DNA of 64,000 nt from CADCWK01 sp965218235 (GCA_965218235.1 OZ244596.1:2170001-2234000), one strand, 5' to 3'; counted from the first letter of the stretch, positions 9,994-19,601 are shown. A program made the numbers and translations. The notes: generated by a model from the sequence alone, not told the origin.

Positions 9994-10959
9994 TCAGGCG
10001 CGCCCCTCCTGTGCCAGTCCACCCGGCAGTGCCTCGGGGTACGGGGCGTACTCGTTGTGCGCCGCGGCATCCTGCTCATCATCGTGGGTACCGGCTGCCA
10101 CCCGGACGTAAATGAGCGTGAGGAGCGCGAAGAGGATCGCCTGGATGAAACCGAACAGGAGTTCAAGCATGAAGAAGACGATCGGCAGGGCGAACGGGAT
10201 CACGAGGTACTTCAGGCCGGCGGCGACCGTGTAGAGCAGCAGGAGGATGACCTCCCCGGCGAAGACGTTGCCGAAGAGTCGAGCGGTCAGCGACAGGATC
10301 TTCGCGAACTCGCTCAGGAGCTCGATCGGGAACAGGAAGGCTGGCTCGGCCATGTGCTTCATGCGCTTGCCAAAGCCGCCGGCGAGGTACGAACCGAGGA
10401 TCTGAGCCGTGAACCAGGAAATCAGCGCCATCGCCAGCGTCTGGTTGAGATCAGCGTTCGGGGCCCGGAGGAACGGAACGAGGACGCGCTCGGTCGCAGC
10501 GGCCTGTTCATTCTGATCGCTCCCGGACTGCGCCTGATTGATGACGGCCTGATTGTCGGTCGACGCAACGGTGTAGATTGTGGGCTCGTTGGGGACCAGC
10601 GCCGCACCCTCTTTGACCGGCTCGTCGTGGTAGAAGCCGATCGAACCCACGACCGGAAGCAGGGCGGCATAGTTGGCCGCGATGACGAAGATGAAGATGC
10701 TGCCGATCAGCGGAAACGTCAGCCGGCCGAGCTTGCGGCCACCGGCGATCTCCGTCAGGTCAAGGAGATACTCAACGATCATCTCGCAAATGCCCTGGAA
10801 CTTGCCGGGAACTTCCTTGGGCTTTCTGTTCGCCGCGATGCCGACGAGCAGCAGCGCCGCCATGACGATCAGCGTCGAGAGGTAGGAGTTCGTGATGGGC
10901 CAGGGGCCGATCGAGAACAGCTTCTCGGCCGCGATCGAGATATGAAAATTGTCGAACAT
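9994..10959 (-). CDS. atpB: ATP synthase Fo a subunit
   Basis: This is the stator channel subunit, with about six membrane helices and the essential arginine in SLTARLFGNVFAGEV. It is 321 residues, longer than many homologues, because of a soluble loop of about 60 residues after the second helix and a hydrophilic tail after the last helix. Its ATG at 10959 follows AGGAGCTGCCGAGG. It is the first large gene of the operon, 62 nt after the small AtpI-like gene. Confidence 0.96.
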   Translation of the reverse strand: MFDNFHISIAAEKLFSIGPWPITNSYLSTLIVMAALLLVGIAANRKPKEVPGKFQGICEMIVEYLLDLTEIAGGRKLGRLTFPLIGSIFIFVIAANYAALLPVVGSIGFYHDEPVKEGAALVPNEPTIYTVASTDNQAVINQAQSGSDQNEQAAATERVLVPFLRAPNADLNQTLAMALISWFTAQILGSYLAGGFGKRMKHMAEPAFLFPIELLSEFAKILSLTARLFGNVFAGEVILLLLYTVAAGLKYLVIPFALPIVFFMLELLFGFIQAILFALLTLIYVRVAAGTHDDEQDAAAHNEYAPYPEALPGGLAQEGRA

Positions 10960-11021
10960 GCCTCGGCAGCTCCTGCCTGTGCTCGCCGTCAGCGCTGCGG
11001 CGGCGGATCAACGTCGTCGGG

Positions 11022-11357
11022 TCAGCGTGTGTTGTCGGTGTGCCCGGCCGGCCAGTCCTCGTCTTCGTCCAGGTCGGTCTCAACCGGACGGGCGCGGCGG
11101 CCAACGACCCTGAGCGCCGCCGAGGATTCGCGCCGTGATGACCGGATTAGGAAGGCAAACTCCGTAACGATGGCCATGAGCCCGAGCGCGATGCCGATGA
11201 GCGTCCAGAGCGGGGCGGAATCGCGCTGCTGGTCGAGTAGCACCCCACCACCCACGAGCAGGCCAAGCACGGTGACGACCGAGCAACCGAAACCTGATGC
11301 GAGCGCGACGGAACGGAGGATGGAGGACTGTTGATCTCCGGGCCCCTTGACCGCCAT
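11022..11357 (-). CDS. AtpI/AtpZ-like small membrane protein
   Basis: A 111-residue protein with two predicted membrane helices (about residues 12-38 and 47-70, the second rich in Leu/Ile/Ala) and a hydrophilic, acidic C-terminal tail. Its place directly before atpB matches the AtpI/AtpZ proteins, which assist c-ring assembly or Mg/Ca handling but are not part of the final enzyme. Sequence similarity in this family is weak, so the call rests mainly on position, size and topology. The ATG at 11357 has AGGGAG just upstream at short spacing. Confidence 0.7.
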   Translation of the reverse strand: MAVKGPGDQQSSILRSVALASGFGCSVVTVLGLLVGGGVLLDQQRDSAPLWTLIGIALGLMAIVTEFAFLIRSSRRESSAALRVVGRRARPVETDLDEDEDWPAGHTDNTR

Positions 11358-11382
11358 GCTCCCTGCTCTTTCGATTGAGAAA

Positions 11383-11420
11383 GTTATCACAATCTCCCAA
11401 AGTGCGACAACGATTGTCGC
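11383..11420 (-). promoter_or_regulatory. Candidate promoter and palindrome for the atp operon
   Basis: On the minus strand TTGTCG (11410-11405) and GATAAC (11388-11383) are 16 nt apart, about 25 nt upstream of the first atp gene. The -35 overlaps a perfect inverted repeat, GCGACAA-CGA-TTGTCGC (11404-11420), which could be an operator. Promoter match is moderate. Confidence 0.4.
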
Positions 11421-11573
11421 CGCGGGTTGGGCACCGGGTCCGAACGTGCTGCCGTATTGCACCGCTACTGGGTTGGGCGGCTCGCTGCCCAGCGACCTCT
11501 CGTCACATTCTTGCGCAGGCAGCGGCGAGTCGCAATGACCCCGCAGGTCATTGTTCCGCCGCAATCAGGCCCG

Positions 11574-12452
11574 TTACCACCAGCCGTAGGGAACGTTCCG
11601 CCGTGGGCTGAGACCGGGGTAGACCGGATCGTCGACGAAGGCTCGAACGCGTCCAAGCAAGGCATCGAGCTCCTTGCCGGCCAGCCACTCGCTGAACTCG
11701 AGGCGAACCTCTCCCTCCTCGTCGAGCAGCTTCTGGAGATCGCAGAGCAGATCGGTAGCGACCGGCTGGCCGATGAACTGCCAGAGCACCGTCCGGAGCT
11801 TGGGGACGTGGTTGAAGGTCAGCCCATGGTCGATCCCCCAGACCTTGCCGGTCTGGTCCAGCAGGCAGTGGCCGATCTTGCGGTCGGCGTTGTTGGTGAG
11901 GTGATCGAACAGCACGAGCCGCTCGATGTCGGGCGAGGTCTGCATCCAGTACTCGGTCGAGTCGGTCAGGTCGACGTTCGGTTCGATGTAGAGCTGGAGC
12001 GAGCCGACGCCGTGCGGCCCGTCGCGGACGATGGTCGGCGGGACGAGGTCCCAGCCGAGCCGCTGGCTGAGGAGGAACGACGCCTGCTCGCGACGGTAGA
12101 GCGTGCCGGTCGGGAAGTCGTGCAGCGGGGCCTCGCCGGCCTTCGGCTTGTAAATGCCGAGGTGCTCGCGACCAGTCGCGGTCGTCAGGGCAACGCCAAA
12201 CGTGTAGTTCGATCCCCACGGGACGAGCTCGGCCGCGGTGATCTCGCTGTCGCGGAGGAGCGTCAGGGCCGCGTCTCGATCCATCATGGGACGGGCGACC
12301 TCGGCCGTTCCGCCGTCCTCGGTGTCACTGAGTCGCAGAACGAGATTGGGCATGGGCGCGTCCTTCTCGAGCGCCGAATCGGCGGGTCGGTCGACAGGGT
12401 TCCGGACCACCAGTGCAGCATTCCGGGCCATGAGGACCTCATCGTCTCCCAT
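11574..12452 (-). CDS. SCO1664-family PI3/4-kinase-like fold protein
   Basis: A 292-residue soluble protein. It has the features of the SCO1664-type family, distantly like phosphatidylinositol 3/4-kinases: a nucleotide-binding-type strand with lysine (YKPKAGEAPLHDFP, about residues 119-132), the segment LYRREQASFLLSQRLGWDLVPPT, and a catalytic-loop-like NADRKIGHCLL followed by GIDHGLTF. The substrate is unknown; these proteins are usually annotated as hypothetical. The ATG at 12452 is used, but a start at 12353 (MPNLVL) is possible because residues before it look poorly conserved. It is divergent from the FAH-family gene. Confidence 0.7.
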   Translation of the reverse strand: MGDDEVLMARNAALVVRNPVDRPADSALEKDAPMPNLVLRLSDTEDGGTAEVARPMMDRDAALTLLRDSEITAAELVPWGSNYTFGVALTTATGREHLGIYKPKAGEAPLHDFPTGTLYRREQASFLLSQRLGWDLVPPTIVRDGPHGVGSLQLYIEPNVDLTDSTEYWMQTSPDIERLVLFDHLTNNADRKIGHCLLDQTGKVWGIDHGLTFNHVPKLRTVLWQFIGQPVATDLLCDLQKLLDEEGEVRLEFSEWLAGKELDALLGRVRAFVDDPVYPGLSPRRNVPYGWW

Positions 12453-12632
12453 GGCGCAAGTCTACCCGTTCGGCCCCTGCCCGAGCGGGCAGCGACGTAT
12501 GCGCCGTCCGCCGATCTGGGTAGAATGCCGGTCGGGATCCCGGCCGATCCCATCGGACCGGAGCGGAGTGCCAGCGCGGCATTCACGGGCAACGGGCTGG
12601 TTTCGAGCGCCAGCCGACTGAAGGGGCATTCG

Positions 12633-13406
12633 ATGAAGATCGGACGGTATCGGGACGGCACTGGCAGCGTGGCCTGGGGAATCGTCGAGGGCGACACGCT
12701 GTTCGCGGCGAGCGGCGATCCATTCACCGGGACGCTCGCTCAAGGGGCGGAAGTCGGTCCGGCGGCCGACGCCAGCTTCGTCACACCGGTCGATCCGGGC
12801 AAGATCGTCTGCGTCGGGCTGAACTACGCCGCCCACGTCACCGAGTCGGACCCGACCCGAACCGTCCCCGACGAGCCGGTCATCTTCATGAAGCCGCAGT
12901 CCGCCCTGATCGCCAATGGTGAGGCGATCAAGATCGCCAATCCCGGTAACCAGACCGACTACGAGGCCGAGCTGGTCATCGTGATCGGCAAGGTCGCGAC
13001 CAGGGTCTCCGTCGCCGACGCTCGCGCGGCGATCTTTGGTTTCACAATAGGCAATGACGTCTCCGACCGCATCCTGCAGAAGAAGGACGGTCAGTGGGTC
13101 CGGGCCAAGGGCTACGACACGTACTGCCCGCTCGGCCCGGTGATCGAAACCGGGCTCGACCCAACGGCCGGCGACGGGCTGCGGGTCCAGTCACGGCTCA
13201 ACGGCGAGCCGCGCCAGTCCAGCGTGACGACGGACATGATCTTCAACGTCTATGACCTGGTCAGCCGGATTAGCCACGTCATGACCCTCAACCCCGGCGA
13301 CATTATCCTGACCGGGACGCCGGAGGGCGTCGGTGCCCTGAAGCCGGGCGACGTGATCGAGTGCGAGGTCAGCGGGATCGGCACCCTGCGCAACACCGTC
13401 GCCTGA
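12633..13406 (+). CDS. Fumarylacetoacetate hydrolase family protein
   Basis: A 257-residue FAH-fold enzyme. The short N-terminal domain (MKIGRYRDGTG...) is followed by the FAH core: GLNYAAHVTES (catalytic His), PVIFMKPQSAL, the metal ligands in DYEAELVIVIGK, GFTIGNDVSDR, AKGYDTYCPLGP and the C-terminal ILTGTPEGVG. Family members cleave C-C bonds or isomerise and decarboxylate small keto-acids; the substrate cannot be told here because no catabolic neighbours are present. The ATG at 12633 is chosen because the conserved domain begins there; upstream codons in the frame are unlike protein. A TAGAAT at 12521-12526 may be its -10 box. Confidence 0.9.
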   Translation: MKIGRYRDGTGSVAWGIVEGDTLFAASGDPFTGTLAQGAEVGPAADASFVTPVDPGKIVCVGLNYAAHVTESDPTRTVPDEPVIFMKPQSALIANGEAIKIANPGNQTDYEAELVIVIGKVATRVSVADARAAIFGFTIGNDVSDRILQKKDGQWVRAKGYDTYCPLGPVIETGLDPTAGDGLRVQSRLNGEPRQSSVTTDMIFNVYDLVSRISHVMTLNPGDIILTGTPEGVGALKPGDVIECEVSGIGTLRNTVA

Positions 13407-13639
13407 CGAAACAATCGCCGCTGTCAGAGGGTAGTGCGGTGGAGCGGCCGGCACGACGATGTGTCGGCTGTCTCCTTGTTTCGGTTCTGCCAATGACCAA
13501 CGACGGTCGCTGTTCGTTTGAGCTACGCGTTTGTGGCCCATGGATGAAATGTCCCGGCTCGCTGACCGTCAGAGCAGGGAGTACCGCGTCGAATGCCGGC
13601 GCCGGCGGGCGGGATTGCCCGAAGCATAGGAATCACCCC

Positions 13640-14692
13640 ATGGAGAAGACGTTCAGCCGACGAACCGTTACGGCTTCCGCGGCTTTGGCGGCGGGCCTGG
13701 CGCTACTGGGTCCACGTTCAATCGATGGCAGCCTGGCGGCGTCCGCATCCCGGAGTGGAGCCGTCAGCGACCCGGTCGAGGTCGCGATCTCGCAATCCCG
13801 GCTTGAAGTCACCGGTAACATCTTCGCCCTGTATCAGCAGATGCACCCGGATTCCCAGGACGAGGTGCCGCTCTACGCCGTCCAGTACTGGTACGACAAC
13901 GAGTTTCTCCCCACGGGTCCGAGGGTGATCGAGCCGACCGGGGTCACGTTCGTGGACTGGACCTGGGAGGTTACTGGCACCAAGTACCCCGACACGGCCG
14001 AGATCTCGTTTGCGCAGTCATTCGCCGATGGCTCGACGGTAGAGGATGTCGTCCGGCTGGTCGAGGAGAACGGCAAGTGGCGCTGGTTCTTCGGTCGCAG
14101 CCGCGAGTTCGTCGACGAGCAGATCGAACTGGCTGGCGCCGAAGTCTTTCCCGACGAGCCGTCTGCTCCGCCAGCCTGGGCCAGGGGGATCGTCGACCTC
14201 GGAACTGAGGCTCTGGCCACTCTGCCCGAGGAATACCCCGGCGAGCAGGATGCGACACTCCGAAATGCCGCGGGCGACGGTGGCACGCGAGCCAGGACCT
14301 ATTCGACCAGCGAGGGATATACCGTCGCCGCGATCGATGTTCGGCTGCTTGGACCTGATCAGAGCCCGGCCGATGCCATCCAGGCCGCGCTGTTCTCCGC
14401 GAGTCAGGTTCCCGCCTTCCGGGTCCTGGCCTGGGATCTGACCGAAGGGGCCGAGCCGGCCTTCGCGACGTTCACCTCGTCCGCGGGTGAAGTGAACGCC
14501 AACGGGGCGACCACGGTCGTCGCCAGCCGGGAGACAGGCAATGTCTGGACGGTCAGTGCTCCCGACGAGGTTGCGATTGAAACGCTGGGGAAGCTGCTCG
14601 CCGGCCAGGCGATTCCAGTCTCCCGGCTGGCCCCGCTGACGGCAGTGGGATCGCGGGTCCAGGTCTCAGCCATCGAGCAACCGAGCAAGTAG
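13640..14692 (+). CDS. Exported protein of unknown function with Tat-like signal
   Basis: A 350-residue protein starting MEKTFSRRTVTASAALAAG, a twin-arginine-type signal with a hydrophobic stretch to about residue 25. After it, residues 40-165 look like an NTF2-like/SnoaL fold (YWYDNEFLP, WTWEVTG, VVRLVEENGKWRWFFGR). The remaining C-terminal half is a separate mixed alpha/beta segment with no motif I recognise. The 233-nt region upstream shows no clear promoter. It converges on the DUF255 gene, overlapping its 3' end by 27 nt. Confidence 0.6.
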   Translation: MEKTFSRRTVTASAALAAGLALLGPRSIDGSLAASASRSGAVSDPVEVAISQSRLEVTGNIFALYQQMHPDSQDEVPLYAVQYWYDNEFLPTGPRVIEPTGVTFVDWTWEVTGTKYPDTAEISFAQSFADGSTVEDVVRLVEENGKWRWFFGRSREFVDEQIELAGAEVFPDEPSAPPAWARGIVDLGTEALATLPEEYPGEQDATLRNAAGDGGTRARTYSTSEGYTVAAIDVRLLGPDQSPADAIQAALFSASQVPAFRVLAWDLTEGAEPAFATFTSSAGEVNANGATTVVASRETGNVWTVSAPDEVAIETLGKLLAGQAIPVSRLAPLTAVGSRVQVSAIEQPSK

Positions 14693-16714
14693 CGTAGAGT
14701 CATGAACCGGCAGCGAGCAAACATGGTCGTGGCAGACGTAGGCGGTCGGTCGCCCATCGGTCGCGAACCGGTCGGCTGTCAGGGGCAGCAGGGCGGTCAT
14801 TTCGTCGTTGGCCGGGTCGGCCCAGGCCCGGACGGCGAGGGGTTCATAGTGGGAGGCTATCTCGTCGAAGAGGGCGGTGAACCCTTGCCCCGATCGGTCG
14901 CCGGCGAGGACGATCTCCCGCTCGGGCGACAGATAGCGGTTGGCGGCGCCGAGCATCCGTCCGAAGCCCAATGGCGCCTCCGTCAGCGGGGCCGACATCG
15001 CTTGGAGGATGCTCGTCGCCCGCTGGCGATAATCGTTCCGGCCGGTGAGATGGGCCAGCCGGAGCAGCGTGTCGGCGAGCAGGGCGTTGCCGGAGGGCGT
15101 TGCGCCGTCCTGAAGCTCGCGGGGCCGGACCAGGAGTTCGTCATGGTCACCGGCAGTGTCGAAGAAGATGCCGCTGTCCGGGTCGACGAAGCGGGTCAGG
15201 GCGGAGTCGGTCAGCGTGATGGCCAGTCGAAGCCAGTGGGCCTCGAACGTCGCCTCGTAGAGCGAAATCAACCCGAAGGCGACGGCGGCGTAGTCCTCCA
15301 GGAAGCCAGTCCCCTTGGCGACGCCCGTCTTCCAGGAGCGACGGAGCTGGCCGTCGACCACCATCGAGGTGGTAAGGAAGGCACCACTTTCGCGGGCGGC
15401 AGCGAGGAGATCAGGGCGGCGAAGCGTGCCCGCGGCGCGGCAAAGCGCGTCGAGCATGAGCCCGTTCCAGGACGCAATCACCTTCTCGTCGCGGAAGGGC
15501 GGGGTGCGCAGCTGCCGGGTGGAGAGCAGGAGCGGCCTGGCCCGGTCGAGCGTCTCCCGCAACGCTTCCGGCGGGATTCCAAGCTCCCCGGCAACTGTCT
15601 CGAGTGACCGGGGGCGGTTCAGGATCGACTTGCCTTCGAAGTTACCGCCCTCGACGACGCCAAAGAAAGCGATGAGCCGGGCCGCGTCGTCCGGACCGAG
15701 GATCGAGCGGATCTCGTCTGGTGTCCAGACGAAGAAGGTGCCCTCCTCGCCGTCGCTGTCCGCGTCGGTGGCCGAGAAGAACCCGCCGTTGGCGTCGGTC
15801 ATCTCCCGCAGGACATAGGTCGCGGTCTGGTCGGCGATCTCCCGGTAGCGCGGGTCGCGGAACAGCAGCCAGCCGTCGAGGTAGGTCGAGAGTAGTTGGG
15901 CATTGTCGTAGAGCATCTTCTCGAAGTGGGGGACGAGCCAGTCGGCATCGACGCTGTACCGGTGGAAGCCGCCGCCGATCTGGTCGTACATCCCGCCGTC
16001 GGCCATCCGGGTCAGCGTCGTCCGGAGCGCGGCCCCAAGCGCCGGGTCGGGGTGCGCCTTGTGCCGCGCCATCGCGACGTCGAGGATCATCGGCTGCGGG
16101 AACTTCGGCGCCGGTCCCCAGCCGCCGCGTTCCAGATCCGCCCGCTGCACCAGCTGATCGGTTGCCCGGACCAGCACCTGGTCATCGAGATCGGCCGGGT
16201 CGGGCGTCGCCCGGCTGGCCCGCACGAGATAGTCTCGCAACTGGCCGGCGTTGCTCAGCACGTCCTCACGGCGGTTCCGGTAGGTATCGGAGATGGCCGT
16301 CAGGACCCGGCGGAAGCCCGGCATCCCCTGCCGGTCGAGCGGCGGCCAGTACGTCCCACCGAAGAACGGCGTCATGTCCGGCAGCAGGAACATGTTGAGC
16401 GGCCAGCCGCCACGCTGCCCCATGACCTGGACGGCGGTCATGTAGATCGAGTCGATGTCCGGGCGTTCCTCCCGGTCGACCTTGATGCAGACGAAACGGT
16501 CGTTCATCAGGTCGGCGGTGACCGGGTCGGAGAACGACTCGTGCTCCATGACGTGGCACCAGTGGCAGGAGGAGTAGCCGATGCTGACGAGGATCGGCCG
16601 GTCCTCGTCTCGGGCGCGGCCCAGCGCCTCCGGTCCCCACGGGTACCAGTCGACCGGGTTGTCCTTGTGCTGGAGCAGGTAGGGGCTGGTCTCGTGGGCG
16701 AGTCGATTGGTCAC
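14666..16714 (-). CDS. DUF255 thioredoxin-like / glucosidase-fold protein
   Basis: A large two-domain cytosolic protein of the YyaL/spermatogenesis-associated-20 family. Residues 1-170 form a thioredoxin-like domain with the family motif NRLAHETSPYLLQHKDNPVDWYPW and a CHWC active-site pair (C50, C53) in GYSSCHWCHVMEHESF. The rest is an alpha/alpha-barrel like that of N-acylglucosamine epimerases and glycosidases (GGGFHRYSVD, WLVPHFEKMLYDNAQLL). The true biochemical role of the family is not settled. GTG at 16714 is chosen over an upstream ATG because AAAGAGGA lies 6 nt before it and the conserved N-terminus starts there; length 682. Confidence 0.9.
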   Translation of the reverse strand: MTNRLAHETSPYLLQHKDNPVDWYPWGPEALGRARDEDRPILVSIGYSSCHWCHVMEHESFSDPVTADLMNDRFVCIKVDREERPDIDSIYMTAVQVMGQRGGWPLNMFLLPDMTPFFGGTYWPPLDRQGMPGFRRVLTAISDTYRNRREDVLSNAGQLRDYLVRASRATPDPADLDDQVLVRATDQLVQRADLERGGWGPAPKFPQPMILDVAMARHKAHPDPALGAALRTTLTRMADGGMYDQIGGGFHRYSVDADWLVPHFEKMLYDNAQLLSTYLDGWLLFRDPRYREIADQTATYVLREMTDANGGFFSATDADSDGEEGTFFVWTPDEIRSILGPDDAARLIAFFGVVEGGNFEGKSILNRPRSLETVAGELGIPPEALRETLDRARPLLLSTRQLRTPPFRDEKVIASWNGLMLDALCRAAGTLRRPDLLAAARESGAFLTTSMVVDGQLRRSWKTGVAKGTGFLEDYAAVAFGLISLYEATFEAHWLRLAITLTDSALTRFVDPDSGIFFDTAGDHDELLVRPRELQDGATPSGNALLADTLLRLAHLTGRNDYRQRATSILQAMSAPLTEAPLGFGRMLGAANRYLSPEREIVLAGDRSGQGFTALFDEIASHYEPLAVRAWADPANDEMTALLPLTADRFATDGRPTAYVCHDHVCSLPVHDSTLLARLLDG

Positions 16715-16858
16715 GCTGTTCCTCTTTCCGCCGGCGGGGTCACCCCACGTCCCCGGCCGCTCCGTCACGCACTTCTACCGGGATGCGTCGCACGGAAGCT
16801 GCCCCGGCGGTCGGGCGTGGGGCGATTGGGCCGTTCGGGTCTCGACTATCCTTCACGC

Positions 16859-17839
16859 ATGAGCAACACGAGAGGGGGACGCAGCCCCCGTGACAACCAG
16901 CGTGGCCGCGGCCGCCGACATGACGTGGGGTCAGGACCGGAGGCCCCGAAAGATGATCCGAAGACGGAGGAGCGCCGGAAGCGCTCGCCGAGCGACCGCC
17001 AGCGGATGGGCGCGCCAAGCCGGGGGCCGAATGCACCACGCCGTGGGGGCTTCTCCGATGCCGGACCCGGTCGCCGGCCCGCCGCGTCGACCTCCTGGGA
17101 CCCGCTAGCCGAGTGGTACATCGGCTGGGTCGGAGAGGACGGCAGCAAGCACCACCGCCTGCTCGCGATCCCGGCCGTGATGGAGTCCCTCGATGTTCAG
17201 CCGGGCGAGGCGATCCTCGATATCGGCTGCGGCCACGGTGTGTTGTCGGGCTACGTCTCGAAGGCTGGTGGGCGCTACACCGGCGTCGACGCCAGTCCGC
17301 GCCTGATCGACTACGCCCGGAATCACCACGCCCGCGACGGCCGCTTCCTGGTCGGTGACGCCGGCGACCTCGCGGCCCAGAAGGAGCTCAGGCCGGGTAG
17401 CTTCGACGGTGGGGTCTTCCTGCTCAGCATCCAGGACATGGAGCCGGTCGGCCCGGTGCTGGCCAGCGCCGCGCGGATGCTCAAATCCGGCGGGCGGCTT
17501 GTCCTGCTGATGACCCACCCGGCCTTCCGGGTCCCTCGCCAGAGCGGCTGGGGCTGGGACGAGAACCGGAAGCTCCAGTTCCGCCGGATCGACCGCTACC
17601 TGACGCCGCTGCCGGTCCCACTCAAGTCCTACGGCGACGGAGGCGGCGTCTCCCGGAGCTATCACCGCCCGCTTCAGGAGTACGTCAACGGCCTCGGGGC
17701 GGTCGGACTGGCGATCGACTACATGAACGAGATTCCGACGTGGAAGGTGGCTGACGCCGGGCCGAAGGCGAACGCCGTCAACACCGCCAACCGGGAAATC
17801 CCGCTATTCGTCGCGCTCCGGGCGATCAGGATCCGGTAG
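16859..17839 (+). CDS. Class I SAM-dependent methyltransferase
   Basis: A 326-residue protein. Residues 1-80 are a low-complexity Arg/Gly/Pro/Ser-rich tail, probably disordered and possibly RNA-binding. The rest is a class I methyltransferase: SAM motif I AILDIGCGHGVLSGYVSKAG, motif II YTGVDASPRLIDYAR, a D after LVGDAGDL, and the post-motif ALMTHP-like strand LVLLMTHPAFRVPR. The substrate is unknown; the HPAFR and LQEYVNGL segments resemble enzymes acting on small molecules. It is monocistronic, divergent from the DUF255 gene with 144 nt between the two starts. Confidence 0.85.
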   Translation: MSNTRGGRSPRDNQRGRGRRHDVGSGPEAPKDDPKTEERRKRSPSDRQRMGAPSRGPNAPRRGGFSDAGPGRRPAASTSWDPLAEWYIGWVGEDGSKHHRLLAIPAVMESLDVQPGEAILDIGCGHGVLSGYVSKAGGRYTGVDASPRLIDYARNHHARDGRFLVGDAGDLAAQKELRPGSFDGGVFLLSIQDMEPVGPVLASAARMLKSGGRLVLLMTHPAFRVPRQSGWGWDENRKLQFRRIDRYLTPLPVPLKSYGDGGGVSRSYHRPLQEYVNGLGAVGLAIDYMNEIPTWKVADAGPKANAVNTANREIPLFVALRAIRIR

Positions 17840-18072
17840 GGAACGGCCGCGGAACAAGCGTTGCGATTCGGCTCGCGACCGTCTGGGACGCGGGCGCTTA
17901 GCCGTCTGAGTCTATTGAGGGCGTGTTCCAGAGCCGCTCTGGCGATAGATCGGCCCTGACAGCCGGCTGACTAACTTGTGATTCGAGAGGGTCGGACGCT
18001 ACAACCACAGACCGCCTGGGCGTGAGTGGTTCTTAGCCGCGGTGATAGTGTCCGCGTGAAGGGATAGTCGAA

Positions 18073-18435
18073 TTGGCGAGTGATCGAGACGCTTCGAACG
18101 ACCAGCTGATGTTCGATGTCGTCAGCACGCTGACGGTCAACGCCAGGCGAGTGGCCCTCGCGGCGGTCGCCAAGGCCGAGGCGGCGGGCGATCCGGATCT
18201 GATCTCGGCGGTGACGATCGCCCTCGCGACTGAAACCGAGGCAATCGTGGCGGGCTGTGACCCGGCCAACATCCCGCTGATCCGGGCCGTCGAAGGCGCC
18301 GGCCGGGCGATCAACGCCGTCGCCGTCCAGGCGCTCCGGACCGGTGTCTACCCACCGGCCGAATCGCTCTCCCGCGCGTTCGATCTGTTCTCATCGTATA
18401 TCTCCGGGCCGGGTCGGTCGCAGATCCTCGCCTGA
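18073..18435 (+). CDS. Small all-helical protein of unknown function
   Basis: A 120-residue, Ala-rich, mostly helical protein (VALAAVAKAEAAGDPDLISAV, GAGRAINAVAVQAL) with no recognised motif. The TTG at 18073 is used because AGGGA lies about 10 nt upstream; an ATG at 18112 would give 107 residues. It lies 140 nt before hisG on the same strand. I cannot assign a role. The 233-nt region before it has only a short CCAGAG-CCG-CTCTGG hairpin at 17930-17944. Confidence 0.5.
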   Translation: MASDRDASNDQLMFDVVSTLTVNARRVALAAVAKAEAAGDPDLISAVTIALATETEAIVAGCDPANIPLIRAVEGAGRAINAVAVQALRTGVYPPAESLSRAFDLFSSYISGPGRSQILA

Positions 18436-18575
18436 TCAGCCGGGGCGATGACCTGCGGTCTCCTGTTTACGAGCGGAAACTTTCCCGGCGATCGGTGGCG
18501 TGGTACACATGGGTCAACCGTGGTGGGTCTGTTCCCATCGCAGCATCAGCGCGTCCCGAGTGAGGGTTTGCCCAG

Positions 18576-19496
18576 ATGATCGCTCCGCCGGCTGCGACCC
18601 ATTCGTTCCGTGGCTTCGCCACACTCGGCGAGACCGGGCGGCTCCGGCTGGCCATCCAGAAGTCGGGCCGGCTGACTGACGCGACCCTCTCGCTCCTGCG
18701 CAACATCGGGCTGGACTTCGAGAGCTACGGTCAGCGGCTGATCTCCCATTGCGAGAACTTCCCGCTGTCGATCCTCTACAGCCGCGATGACGACATCCCC
18801 GGTCTGGTCGGCCGGGGGACCGTCGATCTCGGCGTCGTCGGCCGGAATCTCCTCTATGAGGAGGACCAACCAGTCGAGGAACTCCTGCCGCTCGGATTCG
18901 GTCAGTGCTCGCTCGTCGTCGCGGTGCTGCGGGAGTCCGACTACATCGACCCGCGCGAGCTGATCTCCAGCCGGATCGCGACCAGTTACCCGGTCTCGGT
19001 CCGGCGCTACTTCGCGGACCTGGGCGGTGAGCCGGAGATCGTCCGGCTCAAGGGATCGGTCGAGGTCGCCCCGGCACTCGGGAGCGCCGACGCGATCGCC
19101 GACCTGAGCGCGACCGGCTCGTCGCTAATCCTCAACGATCTCCGGCCGATCGCGACCATCCTGAAATCGGAGGCCGTCCTGATCGCCAATCCGGCGGCGC
19201 TGACGGACCGGGAGCGGCGCGAGCATATCGACCGGCTGCTCCTTCGCATTCGGGCCGTGCAGGCCGCCCGGCGCTACAAGTACGTCATGATGAATGCCCC
19301 GACCGACGCGCTCCCAGCGATCCGGAGGGTGCTGCCGGGCCTGAAGGCGCCGACGATCATCCCGCTGGACCACGAGGGCTTCGTCGCCGTTCATGCGGCG
19401 ATCCGGGAGGACATCTTCTGGGAGTCGGTCGAGCGGCTCAAGGAAGCGGGCGCGACCGAGATCCTGGTCTCGTCGCTGGAGAAGCTTCTGCTCTAA
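18576..19496 (+). CDS. hisG: ATP phosphoribosyltransferase, long form
   Basis: HisG joins ATP and PRPP in the first step of histidine synthesis. The catalytic part contains RLRLAIQKSGRL and GTVDLGVVGRNLLYE; the C-terminal third (from about residue 230, RRYKYVMMNAPTDALPAI through EILVSSLEKLL) is the ACT-like regulatory domain of the long HisG type. The long form is feedback-inhibited by histidine and needs no HisZ partner, consistent with no hisZ nearby. 306 residues. First gene of the his cluster. Confidence 0.97.
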   Translation: MIAPPAATHSFRGFATLGETGRLRLAIQKSGRLTDATLSLLRNIGLDFESYGQRLISHCENFPLSILYSRDDDIPGLVGRGTVDLGVVGRNLLYEEDQPVEELLPLGFGQCSLVVAVLRESDYIDPRELISSRIATSYPVSVRRYFADLGGEPEIVRLKGSVEVAPALGSADAIADLSATGSSLILNDLRPIATILKSEAVLIANPAALTDRERREHIDRLLLRIRAVQAARRYKYVMMNAPTDALPAIRRVLPGLKAPTIIPLDHEGFVAVHAAIREDIFWESVERLKEAGATEILVSSLEKLLL

Positions 19497-19601
19497 CATG
19501 ACATGTGCAACGTGACCTCGAAGGTTGTCGTCCGGCCAACGGCGGAATCGGCAGGTCAGGACTCCCGCCGATTCGCAGCGAATATTCGAAGGGAACGTCC
19601 C

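Noticed and set aside
18470..18575. GTGGCGTGGTACAC-like sequence before hisG as a possible T-box
   Set aside because: It lacks the full GGGTGGTACCGCG core, has no following terminator with a T-run, and no stem I could be drawn.
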